DNA of 64,000 nucleotides from Rhodopseudomonas sp. (GTDB lineage: Bacteria > Pseudomonadota > Alphaproteobacteria > Rhizobiales > Xanthobacteraceae), in the NCBI GenBank assembly GCA_016124795.1, contig WGNB01000020.1:1-64000 (forward strand), written 5' to 3'. The position numbers were made by a program, and so were the translations under genes. The notes below the pieces were generated by a model. It was not told where the DNA came from, ran no database searches, and saw only the letters and a list, made by a program, of their open reading frames with translations. Below are positions 25,712-34,132 of this stretch, one piece after another. Every line of letters starts with the position of its first letter. The stretch's first letter is position 1.

Positions 25712-26472
25712 ACGCGCCTTTGCTGAAGGTCGAGAAGCTGGCCAAGCGCTTCGGCGGCATCGTCGCGACCGACGATCTGTCGCTTGAAGTCGGCACCGGC
25801 GACTTGCACGCGATTATCGGCCCGAACGGCGCCGGCAAGACGACGCTGATCGCGCAACTGTCCGGGCAGCTTCGCCCCGACACCGGGCATATCCGCTTTG
25901 ACGGCCGCGACATCACCGCCTTGCCGATGTACAAGCGCAACCGGCGTGGGCTGGCGCGCTCGTTCCAGATCACCTCGCTGTTTCTTGATCTCAGCGTGCT
26001 CGACAACGTCGCGCTCGCGGTGCAGGCCCATGCCGGGCATTCGTTCCGCTTCTGGGGCAATGCCCGCCGCGATGCCGCTCTTCGCGAGCCGGCGCGCGCC
26101 GCGCTGGAGCAGGTCGGTCTGATCGATCGCGCCGACCGGCCGGCGGCCGCGCTCAGCCATGGCGAACACCGGCTGCTTGAACTGGCGATGGCGCTGGCCG
26201 GCAAGCCGCGCATGCTGCTGCTCGACGAGCCGATGGCCGGGCTCGGCCCCGAGGAGTCTTCGCGCATGGTCGACATGCTGCGCGCGCTCAAAGCGAAATT
26301 CACCATCCTGCTGGTCGAGCACGACATGGAGGCGGTGTTCGCGCTCGCCGACCGGATCACCGTGCTGGTTTACGGCCGCGTCATCGCTTCGGGCGCGCCG
26401 GACGATATTCGCGCCAACGAACAGGTGCGCGAGGCCTATCTCGGCGACGCGGAAGAAGGCGTCGTGTCATGA
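25708..26472 (+). CDS. Liv-type ATP-binding protein (LivG-like), second system
   Basis: The 254-residue ATPase has Walker A GPNGAGKTT at about 38-46, the LivG-type signature ALSHGEHRLLE, Walker B MLLLDEPMAGLGPEE and the switch His in LLVEHDMEAVF. It has ATGA overlaps at both ends. It forms the nucleotide-binding pair with the next gene product. Confidence 0.92.
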   Translation: MNAPLLKVEKLAKRFGGIVATDDLSLEVGTGDLHAIIGPNGAGKTTLIAQLSGQLRPDTGHIRFDGRDITALPMYKRNRRGLARSFQITSLFLDLSVLDNVALAVQAHAGHSFRFWGNARRDAALREPARAALEQVGLIDRADRPAAALSHGEHRLLELAMALAGKPRMLLLDEPMAGLGPEESSRMVDMLRALKAKFTILLVEHDMEAVFALADRITVLVYGRVIASGAPDDIRANEQVREAYLGDAEEGVVS

Positions 26473-27173
26473 CCGGCAACGTTCTGGAACTGAATGGCGT
26501 CGAGACCTGCTACGGCCGGAGCCAGGTGTTGTTCGGCGTCGCCCTGACCATCGCGCCCGGCGAGATGGTGACGCTGATGGGCCGCAACGGCATGGGCAAG
26601 ACCACGACCGTGCGCTCGATCATGGGGCTCACCCCGGCGCGCGCTGGCACGATCAAATTCGAGGGCGCCGACATTCGCGGTCTGCCAGCCTATCGGATCG
26701 CGCAGCGCGGCATCGGTCTGGTGCCGGAAGGCCGGCAGATCTTTCATAATCTGTCGGTCCGCGAGAATTTGCTGGCGACGGCGGTGACGCGCGATGGCGG
26801 CTGGACGCTCGAGCGGGTCTACGACCTGTTCCCGCGTCTGTCGGAACGCGCCGCCAGCATGGGCAATCAACTGTCCGGCGGCGAACAGCAGATGCTGGCG
26901 GTCGGCCGGGCGCTGATGACCAATCCGCGGCTGCTGATTCTCGACGAGGCGACCGAAGGTCTCGCGCCGCTGATCCGCCAGGAAATCTGGCGCTGCCTGG
27001 CGCGGCTGAAAAGCTCGGGCCTGGCGGTGCTGGTGATCGACAAGAATGTCGGCGCGTTGATGCGGGTCGCCGATCGGCACTTCCTGATCGAACGTGGCCG
27101 CGTGGTGTGGTCGGGCCTGTCGGCGGAACTCGCCGCCCAGCCGGATGTGCAGCATCGCTATCTGGGCGTCTAA
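26469..27173 (+). CDS. Liv-type ATP-binding protein (LivF-like), second system
   Basis: The 234-residue ATPase has Walker A GRNGMGKTT, signature LSGGEQQMLAVGRALM and Walker B LLILDEATEGLAPLIR. The position of the switch His is occupied by VIDKNVGAL, within the variation seen in LivF proteins (EQN/DKN). It is the last gene of the second transporter operon. No obvious terminator hairpin follows. Confidence 0.92.
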   Translation: MTGNVLELNGVETCYGRSQVLFGVALTIAPGEMVTLMGRNGMGKTTTVRSIMGLTPARAGTIKFEGADIRGLPAYRIAQRGIGLVPEGRQIFHNLSVRENLLATAVTRDGGWTLERVYDLFPRLSERAASMGNQLSGGEQQMLAVGRALMTNPRLLILDEATEGLAPLIRQEIWRCLARLKSSGLAVLVIDKNVGALMRVADRHFLIERGRVVWSGLSAELAAQPDVQHRYLGV

Positions 27174-27332
27174 CTGGCAGCCATGCCGGACAGCGAGCCC
27201 ATTCGCCGCGGCCGGTATCCATTAACGTCTTGTTGGCGCGCCGCGGGTAGAGGAATTTGTCCGCGCATCATCGTTCGGTCACGGTCTGCGGTCAGTTTGC
27301 GCCCCATTGGTCCCGATTCGGAGAAGTTTCCT

Positions 27333-27863
27333 ATGATAGCCGTTCGTTCGGGTGTGCTGGCCGCCGCCGTCGCGCTGGCATGCCTGCTGGCCGGTTGCGC
27401 TGACTCCGAAGTCTACGTCCCGAAGGCGGAGCCGAGTTTCTACCGCAATCTGGCGCAGCCCGGCGCCCAACTCGACGAGGCGGCCGCGGTCTCGATGATT
27501 TCCGGCTATCGCGCCAATAACGGCCTGACGGCGGTGTCGCTCGATCCCGACCTTACCCGCATGGCGCAGGGCCAGGCCGAGATCATGGCCAAGCGCGACA
27601 AGCTCGACCACGCCGCCGGCAAGCCGTTCAACGTGCGGCTGAAGGCGGCGGGTTACGACGCCAAGGTCGCGGCGGAAAACATCGGCGCCGGCTATCATAC
27701 GCTGGCCGAGGCTTTCTCCGGCTGGCGCGATTCGCCGCCGCACCGCGAGAACATGCTGCTGAAGGGCGCGACCCGCATCGGCATCGCCGCGGTCTATACG
27801 CCGAAGTCAAAGTATAAAGTCTACTGGGCGATGATCATCGCCCAGCCGGATGACCGCAACTAG
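27333..27863 (+). CDS. CAP/SCP-domain lipoprotein
   Basis: The 176-residue protein has a lipoprotein signal peptide with lipobox LLAGC (Cys at about residue 22), then one CAP (SCP/PR1) domain. Family motifs are visible: YRANNGL near the start, MAKRDKLDHAAGKPF with the conserved His, AAENIGAGYHTLAEAFSGWRDSPPHRENML, and KVYWAMIIAQP at the end. ATG 27333 has GGAGAAG six bases upstream; the ORF track start at 27183 is too early. Bacterial CAP proteins are extracytoplasmic and mostly of unknown function. It ends convergently with the next gene, sharing the CTAG stop overlap. Confidence 0.88.
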   Translation: MIAVRSGVLAAAVALACLLAGCADSEVYVPKAEPSFYRNLAQPGAQLDEAAAVSMISGYRANNGLTAVSLDPDLTRMAQGQAEIMAKRDKLDHAAGKPFNVRLKAAGYDAKVAAENIGAGYHTLAEAFSGWRDSPPHRENMLLKGATRIGIAAVYTPKSKYKVYWAMIIAQPDDRN

Positions 27864-28093
27864 CGGCGGTGCTTGCGCGGCGCGCGATAGCGCGGATTAC
27901 GTTCGCAATAACCGCCGATGCCATGCACGGTCGCCTGACATTGCCGCAACGTGGTGAAGCCGCAATTGGTCGCCTGTGTGCCGAAATGGCCGTAATAGGC
28001 GCACCACGGATATTGGACTTCGGCGCGGGCCGAAGGCGCGTTGAAGGCCGTAAATGTCAGCAATGCGGCGGCGGCGATCAGGTATTTTGTCAT
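27860..28093 (-). CDS. DUF3551 family small secreted protein
   Basis: The 77-residue protein has a signal peptide (MTKYLIAAAALLTFTAFNAPSARA) and a short Cys-containing domain, YPWCAYYG, NCGFTTLRQCQATVHGIGGYC, NPRY, which is the DUF3551 pattern abundant in Bradyrhizobium relatives. GGAGG lies seven bases before this ATG, so the longer ORF track version is not used. The function is unknown. The basic tail RAPRKHRR ends in a TAG that overlaps the stop of the convergent CAP gene. Confidence 0.88.
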   Translation of the reverse strand: MTKYLIAAAALLTFTAFNAPSARAEVQYPWCAYYGHFGTQATNCGFTTLRQCQATVHGIGGYCERNPRYRAPRKHRR

Positions 28094-28370
28094 CGGGTTT
28101 CCTCCGGCTTGGCGGGCAGCGGCCAGGATCGCGCGAAGCGGCCCTGGCCACGGGTCGGATGCGATCTCGACCTTGCCCTGCTGTAATGCCGTCATGATGC
28201 GCAAGTTCCGCGCCGCGTCAAATTCCATCGCCTACGGTTCGACGCCGCCCGTCACGTAAGCGGTGCATTGGCGTCGCAGAGACGAGCTGAACGTCACGCG
28301 ACGTCGGCCGGCCGGCACGAAGCAAGTTGCGCTGGACCTTGTCCAACGGGCCGACTAGCCTGCCCGTCCT

Positions 28371-29987
28371 ATGTTGCCGGACGCCAAAGACTTCGACGCA
28401 CTGACCCGACAGTTTCGCTGGGATATTCCGGCGCGCTTCAATATTGGCGTGGCCGCCTGCGATCGATGGGCCGAGGAAGACCCGGATCGACTGGCGATCT
28501 TGCATGTTCATGCCGATGGCCGGCAGGACCGCATCGGCTTCGGCTGGCTGCGCGAGACCTCGAACCGGCTGGCTAATGTATTGCGCGCGAAAGGCGTCAA
28601 GCGCGGCGACCGGGTGGCGATCTTTCTGCCGCAGACGCCGGAAGTCGCCGCCGCCCATATGGCGATCTACAAGCTCGGCGCGGTGGCGCTGCCGATCGCG
28701 GTGCTGTTCGGGCCGGATGCGCTGGCGTATCGGTTGCAGAATTCGGGCGCCAGGGCCTTGCTGACCAATGCCGCCGGCGTCGCCAAGCTGAATGACATTC
28801 GCGCGCAGGCGCCGGACCTCGCCAGTGTATTGTCGGTTGATGGCGAGGCGGACGGCGTCGCCGATTTCAACGGTGAGATTGCGCGCGCGGCATCGGGCTT
28901 CGCGCCTGTCGATACCGCGGCCGACGATCCGGCGATGATGATCTATACCTCGGGCACGACCGGTCAGCCGAAAGGCGCGCTGCACGGCCATCGCGTGTTG
29001 CTCGGTCATATGCCGGGCGTCGAGCTGTCGCATTATCCATTCCCCCTGGCCGGCGATCTGTTCTGGACCCCGGCCGATTGGGCCTGGGCCGGTGGCTTGC
29101 TCGATGTGCTGCTGCCGAGTCTGTTGCATGGCGTCGCGGTGGTGGCACGCAAGTTCGACAAGTTCGATGCCGAAGAAGCCTATGCGCTGATGCAGAAGAC
29201 CGGCGTGCGCAATGCGTTCATTCCTCCGACAGCGCTGCGCATGATGCGGGCCGGCCCCAGTCCGCGCGGCCGTTATGATTTCAAACTGCGCAGCATGGGT
29301 TCGGGCGGCGAGTCGCTCGGTGTCGAGGCGCTGGAATGGGGACGTGACGCTTTCGGCCTGACCATCAACGAATTCTACGGCCAGACCGAATGCAATCTGG
29401 TGATCGGCGCCTGCGATCAGCTTGGCGCCTTGCGGGTCGGTTCGATGGGTAAGGCGGTGCCCGGCCATATCGTGGCGGTGATCGATCGCGACGGCCACCC
29501 CTGCAAGCCGGGCGAAGTCGGCCAGATCGCGGTCAAGCGGCCGGACCCGGTGATGTTCCTGGAATATTGGGGAAGGCCGCAGGCGACCCGCGAGAAGTTC
29601 ATTGGCGACTGGATGACCACCGGCGACCAGGGAACGCTGGACGAAGACGGCTATTTCACCTTCGTCGGTCGCGACGACGACGTGATTACCTCATCGGGCT
29701 TCCGCATCGGTCCCGGCGAGATCGAGGATTGCCTGATCGGTCATCCGGCGGTGGCGCTGGCGGCGGCGGTCGGCAAACCCGATTCGCTGCGGCAGGAGAT
29801 CGTCAAGGCGTTTATCGTATTGAAGAACGGTTACGCGCCGTCTGATGCGCTGGCTGCCGAGATCCAGACTTTCGTCAAGACGCGGCTGTCCGGCCATGAA
29901 TATCCGCGCGAGGTGGCCTTTATCGACGACATGCCGATGACGACAACCGGCAAGGTGATCCGACGGCTGTTGCGCGATCGCGGCTAG
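28371..29987 (+). CDS. Acyl-CoA synthetase (AMP-forming, medium-chain/acetate type)
   Basis: The 538-residue ANL-superfamily ligase has the P-loop MMIYTSGTTGQPKGALHGH near residue 187, FYGQTECN near 331, the hinge/aden motif GDWMTTGDQGTLDEDGYFTFVGRDDDVITSSGFRIGPGEIE (about 414-454) and the catalytic Lys in TTTGKVIRR. The W/D-rich DLFWTPADWAWAGG is typical of MACS/ACSM-like enzymes that activate short-to-medium or aromatic acids. It is monocistronic; its TAG overlaps the stop of the convergent flippase gene (CTAG). It could activate acids formed by the nearby catabolic genes (inference). Confidence 0.9.
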   Translation: MLPDAKDFDALTRQFRWDIPARFNIGVAACDRWAEEDPDRLAILHVHADGRQDRIGFGWLRETSNRLANVLRAKGVKRGDRVAIFLPQTPEVAAAHMAIYKLGAVALPIAVLFGPDALAYRLQNSGARALLTNAAGVAKLNDIRAQAPDLASVLSVDGEADGVADFNGEIARAASGFAPVDTAADDPAMMIYTSGTTGQPKGALHGHRVLLGHMPGVELSHYPFPLAGDLFWTPADWAWAGGLLDVLLPSLLHGVAVVARKFDKFDAEEAYALMQKTGVRNAFIPPTALRMMRAGPSPRGRYDFKLRSMGSGGESLGVEALEWGRDAFGLTINEFYGQTECNLVIGACDQLGALRVGSMGKAVPGHIVAVIDRDGHPCKPGEVGQIAVKRPDPVMFLEYWGRPQATREKFIGDWMTTGDQGTLDEDGYFTFVGRDDDVITSSGFRIGPGEIEDCLIGHPAVALAAAVGKPDSLRQEIVKAFIVLKNGYAPSDALAAEIQTFVKTRLSGHEYPREVAFIDDMPMTTTGKVIRRLLRDRG

Positions 29988-31375
29988 ACGTCGGGCTGGC
30001 CATTGGCCGCGCCAAGAACGCGCAGCCCGAGCCGTCGACGGGCGATGACATAAAGAAAGATCGATTCGACGACCAGCGCGGCTGACGTGGCGATGCCCGC
30101 GCCCTCGATTCCGAGCGGCGGGATCATCACGATGCACAGCACGAGGTTGATCGCGAAGGCGCCGGCATAGACCGCGGCGCATTTCTTGCGGTCGCCAAGC
30201 ATGTTGAGCAGGCGTTCGGCCGGGCCGACGGCGGCGCGGGCCAGCATGCCGATGGAAAGGATGAACATCACCGGATAGCCATCCTGGAAGTTCGCGCCGA
30301 ACAGATGCAGCAGCGGCTTGCCGAAAGCGAGGATCGCGGCGCAGACGGCGAGCGACGGCCAGAACGTCCAGCGGATGGTTTCGCTAAAGAACGACGCAAG
30401 CCGCGCCTTGTCGCCGGCGACGTGATATTCGGAGAACTTGTGCGTGGTCGCGCCGGCGATGGCGAAATAGACGAAAGCGACGATGGCGAGGAGGCGCGCG
30501 CCGGCGTAATAGACCGCGACTTCGTCGGGCGAACGGAAATGTTCGAGCGTGAGAATGTCGACATAGGTCAAGAGCAGATAGAAGCCTTCGACGACGAAGA
30601 TCGGTAGCGAGGTCGCCAGCCAGGTCTTGACCTCGTAGGTCTTCGGGCCGGACGGCACCTTGGTCCTCAGCCGCCGATTGAGGACCAGCATCTGGCCGAT
30701 GGTGATGCCGTAGATCGTCAGGATCGAGATGATCAGCGCGGTGATGGCGTCGGTCGGCGCGCCGACCAGCCAGGCCGCGCCCATCAGCACGATGATCGCC
30801 GAGGTGCGGATAATGTAGAACGGCAGAAAGGCGAGATTCGGCCAGTCGTAGGACGACGCGATGCCGGATGCGACCTGTGCGACGCCGTAGATCGGGATCA
30901 TCACGCAAGCCATGTAAAGCGGGATGACGACGAAATGATCGAGCCACGGCGTGACGAAGAAGACGCCGACGACGCCGGCAGCGGCGATCGCGGTGGCGAT
31001 AGCGAAGGCCAGCCAGCAACTGCCGCTGAGAAAGCCACGCAACCGGTCGAAGGCCTTCAGTTCGGTATATTCCGGGATGAAGCGGCGTGCCGCCGACGAC
31101 AGCCCCATGTCCGACAGTGCGCCGATCATCAGCACCCAGGTCCAGACATAGATATAAATGCCGAATTCGAACGAGCCCATCCAGCGCGCCAGCAGCACCT
31201 GGCTGAGCAGCGCCAGTACGGCATTTACCACCCGCACCAGAAAGACCTTGCCGGCCATCAATTGCGCGATGCGGCTGTCGCTGCGCTCGGCCAGAATCGC
31301 CTTGATGCGCGCGAAAGCGCCTGCCGGCGTGAGCGGCGGCGACGAAGCGACGGGACCGGTCGAGGACGAGGACAT
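29984..31375 (-). CDS. Wzx-like polysaccharide flippase
   Basis: The 463-residue protein has a hydrophilic N-terminal stretch of about 45 residues and then about 12-14 hydrophobic segments, starting VVNAVLALLSQVLLARWMGSFEFGIYIYVWTWVLMIGALSDMGLSS. This opening (LA-R-W-G-E/F-G-Y) and the even distribution of spans identify the oligosaccharide flippase/MVF-MATE group, which flips undecaprenyl-linked glycans across the inner membrane. No glycosyltransferase cluster is adjacent; the upstream gene (minus strand) encodes a DapA/NanA-type aldolase 50 bases away. Confidence 0.85.
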   Translation of the reverse strand: MSSSSTGPVASSPPLTPAGAFARIKAILAERSDSRIAQLMAGKVFLVRVVNAVLALLSQVLLARWMGSFEFGIYIYVWTWVLMIGALSDMGLSSAARRFIPEYTELKAFDRLRGFLSGSCWLAFAIATAIAAAGVVGVFFVTPWLDHFVVIPLYMACVMIPIYGVAQVASGIASSYDWPNLAFLPFYIIRTSAIIVLMGAAWLVGAPTDAITALIISILTIYGITIGQMLVLNRRLRTKVPSGPKTYEVKTWLATSLPIFVVEGFYLLLTYVDILTLEHFRSPDEVAVYYAGARLLAIVAFVYFAIAGATTHKFSEYHVAGDKARLASFFSETIRWTFWPSLAVCAAILAFGKPLLHLFGANFQDGYPVMFILSIGMLARAAVGPAERLLNMLGDRKKCAAVYAGAFAINLVLCIVMIPPLGIEGAGIATSAALVVESIFLYVIARRRLGLRVLGAANGQPDV

Positions 31376-31425
31376 TGCTTCCGGTTAGCAAGGAAGCGTT
31401 AAGAATCGGTTCGGCGCCCGCCCTG

Positions 31426-32310
31426 CTAGGCCGGCAAGGACGCCAGAAGCGCCTCCACCGTCTTGCGGTCTTCGGCGCTCAGCGGCGACTGCGGCGGCAC
31501 CGGCTCGCCGACCGCGTAGCCCTGGATTTGCAGGCCGGCCTTGATGCAGGCGGCGAGATTGAAACGCGCGAAGGCCTCGTTGATCCGCCACATCTCGCGC
31601 TGCAATTCGAGCGCTTCCGGCCATTTCTGCGCGCGGCACAGATCGTAGAGTTTGACGCTCTGGCGCGGCACGATGCAGGCCGGCCCCGCCATCCAGCCGA
31701 CACCGCCGATCAGCATGACGGCGGCCGGAATGTGCGCGGAAGCCGAAAATACGTTGATGCCCGGCGCGCGGTTCATGATCGACATCAGCCGGCCGGTGTT
31801 GGTCGAGGCATCCTTGATCGCCTCGATGCGCGGATGTTCGGCCAGCCGTGCGATGACGTCGAGGGTCAGATCGCTGCGCTGGAAATTCGGATTGGTATAA
31901 AGCACTACCGGAATATCGACGGCATCGGCGATCGCCCGGAAATAGGCTTCGACCTGACCATCCTTGAGCGGAAAATAGGCTTCGAGAATGGCGAGAATGC
32001 CGTCCGCGCCCATCTTCTGATACAGCCTGGCCTGCGCCACGGCGTCGGCGGTCGAGGTCGAGGCGACCCCGGCGATCACCGGCGCGCGTTTGCCGGCCGC
32101 TTCGATGGTACAGGCCACCACGGTCTCACGCTGCTCGCGGGTGAGATAGGCGAACTCGCCGGTCGAGCCGAGCGGGGTTAGGCCATGGACGCCGGCGTCA
32201 AGCAGATCGCTGCACAGCCTGCCGAGTACGTCGGTCTTGATGTGGCCCTGGCCGTCAATCGGTGACACCAGGTAGGGATAGACGCCGTGGAATTTCTTGC
32301 TCGTTGTCAT
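31426..32310 (-). CDS. DapA/NanA-family class I aldolase
   Basis: The 294-residue TIM-barrel enzyme belongs to the dihydrodipicolinate synthase/N-acetylneuraminate lyase family. Landmarks are [18 protein letters not shown] (about 40-57), the catalytic Tyr in [10 protein letters not shown] and the Schiff-base Lys in [11 protein letters not shown] 32310 gives a family-length protein; the 483-residue ORF is an upstream extension into another gene's frame. It cleaves or condenses a pyruvate-type substrate. Housekeeping dapA is not implied, since no lysine-pathway gene is nearby; a sugar-acid or hydroxy-keto acid aldolase is more likely. Confidence 0.88.
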   Translation of the reverse strand: MTTSKKFHGVYPYLVSPIDGQGHIKTDVLGRLCSDLLDAGVHGLTPLGSTGEFAYLTREQRETVVACTIEAAGKRAPVIAGVASTSTADAVAQARLYQKMGADGILAILEAYFPLKDGQVEAYFRAIADAVDIPVVLYTNPNFQRSDLTLDVIARLAEHPRIEAIKDASTNTGRLMSIMNRAPGINVFSASAHIPAAVMLIGGVGWMAGPACIVPRQSVKLYDLCRAQKWPEALELQREMWRINEAFARFNLAACIKAGLQIQGYAVGEPVPPQSPLSAEDRKTVEALLASLPA

Positions 32311-32398
32311 TGCGGTCTGTCGCTCCCTGTCGGCAATGTCTTGTTGTCGTTTATCGATCCTGCCAGGTTCTAACGTCACGCTCCGGCATGACAAGGCC

Positions 32399-33460
32399 TT
32401 AAAACACCCACAAGGCCTCGGGCGGAAATTCGGCATACTGATCGCCGGGCGGCAGCGGCGTATCGGCATAGCTTCGCACGACCAGATCGCCGCGTTTGAA
32501 CACCAGTTCCCAGCGCTCGCCGAGATAGATCGGCGGCTGCAATTGCATCGCGATGCGGTTGGGGCCGGGCGCGTCGGCGATCCGCATTCGTTCGAGCCGG
32601 ATAATGCCGGTCGCTTTTGTCCCGGCCGTCGCGCGGCGGTCGCCGCACAGCGTGCCGGTGAGGCGCGCGCCGCTGACGTCGATGGTCGCGCGGCCTTCGC
32701 TGGCGTCGAGCAAGACGCCGTCAAGCCGGTTATTGGCGCCCATGAATTCCGCGGCGAACAAGGATCGCGGCTCGTTATAAAGCGACGTCGGCGTGCCTTC
32801 CTGCGCGACCGCGCCGCGATCAAGTAGCAGGATGCGGTCGGCGATCGCCATCGCCTCGACCTGGTCATGGGTGACATGGATCGCCGACAGGCCGAGCGTG
32901 ACGATCAGGTCGCGCAGCCAGATGCGGGCTTCCTCGCGCAGCTTGGCGTCAAGGTTGGACAACGGTTCGTCGAGCAGGATCAGCGGCGATTCATAGACCA
33001 CGGCGCGGGCAATCGCGACGCGTTGCTGCTGACCGCCGGACAACTGCGGCGGAAAGCGATCGGCGAGATCGCCGAGCCCCATGCGATCAAGCGCCTGACC
33101 GACCCGCGTTGCGATCTCGCTGGCGGCGACGCCGCGCAGCACCAGGCCCGAGGCAATATTGTCGAAGACACTTCGATGGGGCCATAGCGCATAAGACTGA
33201 AACACCAGGCCAAGTCCGCGTCGTTCGGTCGGTAAGTCTGTGCTGGACGCGGCGTCAAAAAATATCCTGTCGCCGAGCGCGATCGAGCCATTGCTCGGCG
33301 TTTCCAGGCCGGCGATGGCGCGCAGCAAGGTCGTCTTGCCGCTGCCGGATGGCCCAAGCAGGGCGACCACCTGGCCGGGCGACAGCGTCAGCGACACGCC
33401 TTTGAGAATCTCATGCTGGCCGAGGCTGAGCTTCAGATCCTTGATGACGAGATCGGCCAT
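32399..33460 (-). CDS. ABC transporter ATP-binding protein, PotA/FbpC type, lacking partners
   Basis: The 353-residue ATPase has Walker [10 protein letters not shown] (about 35-43), Q-loop [13 protein letters not shown], signature LSGGQQQR, Walker [13 protein letters not shown] and switch His VTHDQ, followed by a TOBE-type regulatory domain from about 240. This architecture belongs to iron(III), polyamine or 2-aminoethylphosphonate importers. No permease or binding-protein gene lies next to it; flanking genes are DapA-like and DUF924. It may serve permeases encoded elsewhere. The 21-base gap to DUF924 suggests co-transcription. Confidence 0.9.
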   Translation of the reverse strand: MADLVIKDLKLSLGQHEILKGVSLTLSPGQVVALLGPSGSGKTTLLRAIAGLETPSNGSIALGDRIFFDAASSTDLPTERRGLGLVFQSYALWPHRSVFDNIASGLVLRGVAASEIATRVGQALDRMGLGDLADRFPPQLSGGQQQRVAIARAVVYESPLILLDEPLSNLDAKLREEARIWLRDLIVTLGLSAIHVTHDQVEAMAIADRILLLDRGAVAQEGTPTSLYNEPRSLFAAEFMGANNRLDGVLLDASEGRATIDVSGARLTGTLCGDRRATAGTKATGIIRLERMRIADAPGPNRIAMQLQPPIYLGERWELVFKRGDLVVRSYADTPLPPGDQYAEFPPEALWVF

Positions 33461-33481
33461 GCTGCGCTTGATCTTTCGCCG

Positions 33482-34072
33482 TTAGCCGTGAAAGCCGCCG
33501 TCATCGAGGAAGGCCTGTTCTTCCGCCGTGGTGGCGCGGCCGAGGATTGCGTTGCGATGCGGAAAACGCCCGAAGCGCGTGATGATATCGGCGTGAAGTT
33601 TCGCCCATTTCAGCAGATCGGCGTCGTCCATCGCCGCGATCAGTTCGACCGAGCGTGCCTGATCCTGAGGGTCCTCCGAATGTTCGAACGGCAGATAGAA
33701 GAAGGCGCGCAGTTCCTTCGCTGTCTGCATGTCAAAGCCGCGCGCGATCGCGCCGGCGGCGATGGCGCGCGCCAGCGGATCGGAGGCGAACATGCGGGGC
33801 TGATCGCGAAACATGTTGCGCGGAAACTGGTCGAGCAGCAGTAGAAGTGCCAACGCGCCTTCCGCGCTGGTTTCCCAATCGCTCAGCAGGCCTTCGGCGG
33901 CGGCCTCGTGAATGGCGAGAAAGCGGCGGCGAATGTCGGCGTCGAATTCCGGGTTCTTCTTGAACCAGGCGTCCGGACCGGCGTCGCGCCAGAACGACAC
34001 GATTTCGGCCGGCGTGATTGCTGCGGTGCCGATGGTCAGTGCGCCGGTCGCCGGCGAAGCGTCAAAGGTCAT
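33482..34072 (-). CDS. DUF924 family protein
   Basis: The 196-residue all-helical protein has the DUF924 landmarks ILSFW-like IVSFWRDAGPDAWFKKNPEFD near the N-terminus, LALLLLLDQFPRNMFRD in the middle and FFYLPFEHSEDPQDQ, then FGRFPHRNAILGR. This is a TPR-like soluble family of unknown biochemical role widespread in Proteobacteria. It lies between fadD-like and ABC-ATPase genes on the minus strand. Confidence 0.9.
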   Translation of the reverse strand: MTFDASPATGALTIGTAAITPAEIVSFWRDAGPDAWFKKNPEFDADIRRRFLAIHEAAAEGLLSDWETSAEGALALLLLLDQFPRNMFRDQPRMFASDPLARAIAAGAIARGFDMQTAKELRAFFYLPFEHSEDPQDQARSVELIAAMDDADLLKWAKLHADIITRFGRFPHRNAILGRATTAEEQAFLDDGGFHG

Positions 34073-34132
34073 AAGGATTGGCTCTCTCTGTCTCGGGCGA
34101 GCTTGAAAATAAGACCGCGTCGATGGCGCGGC

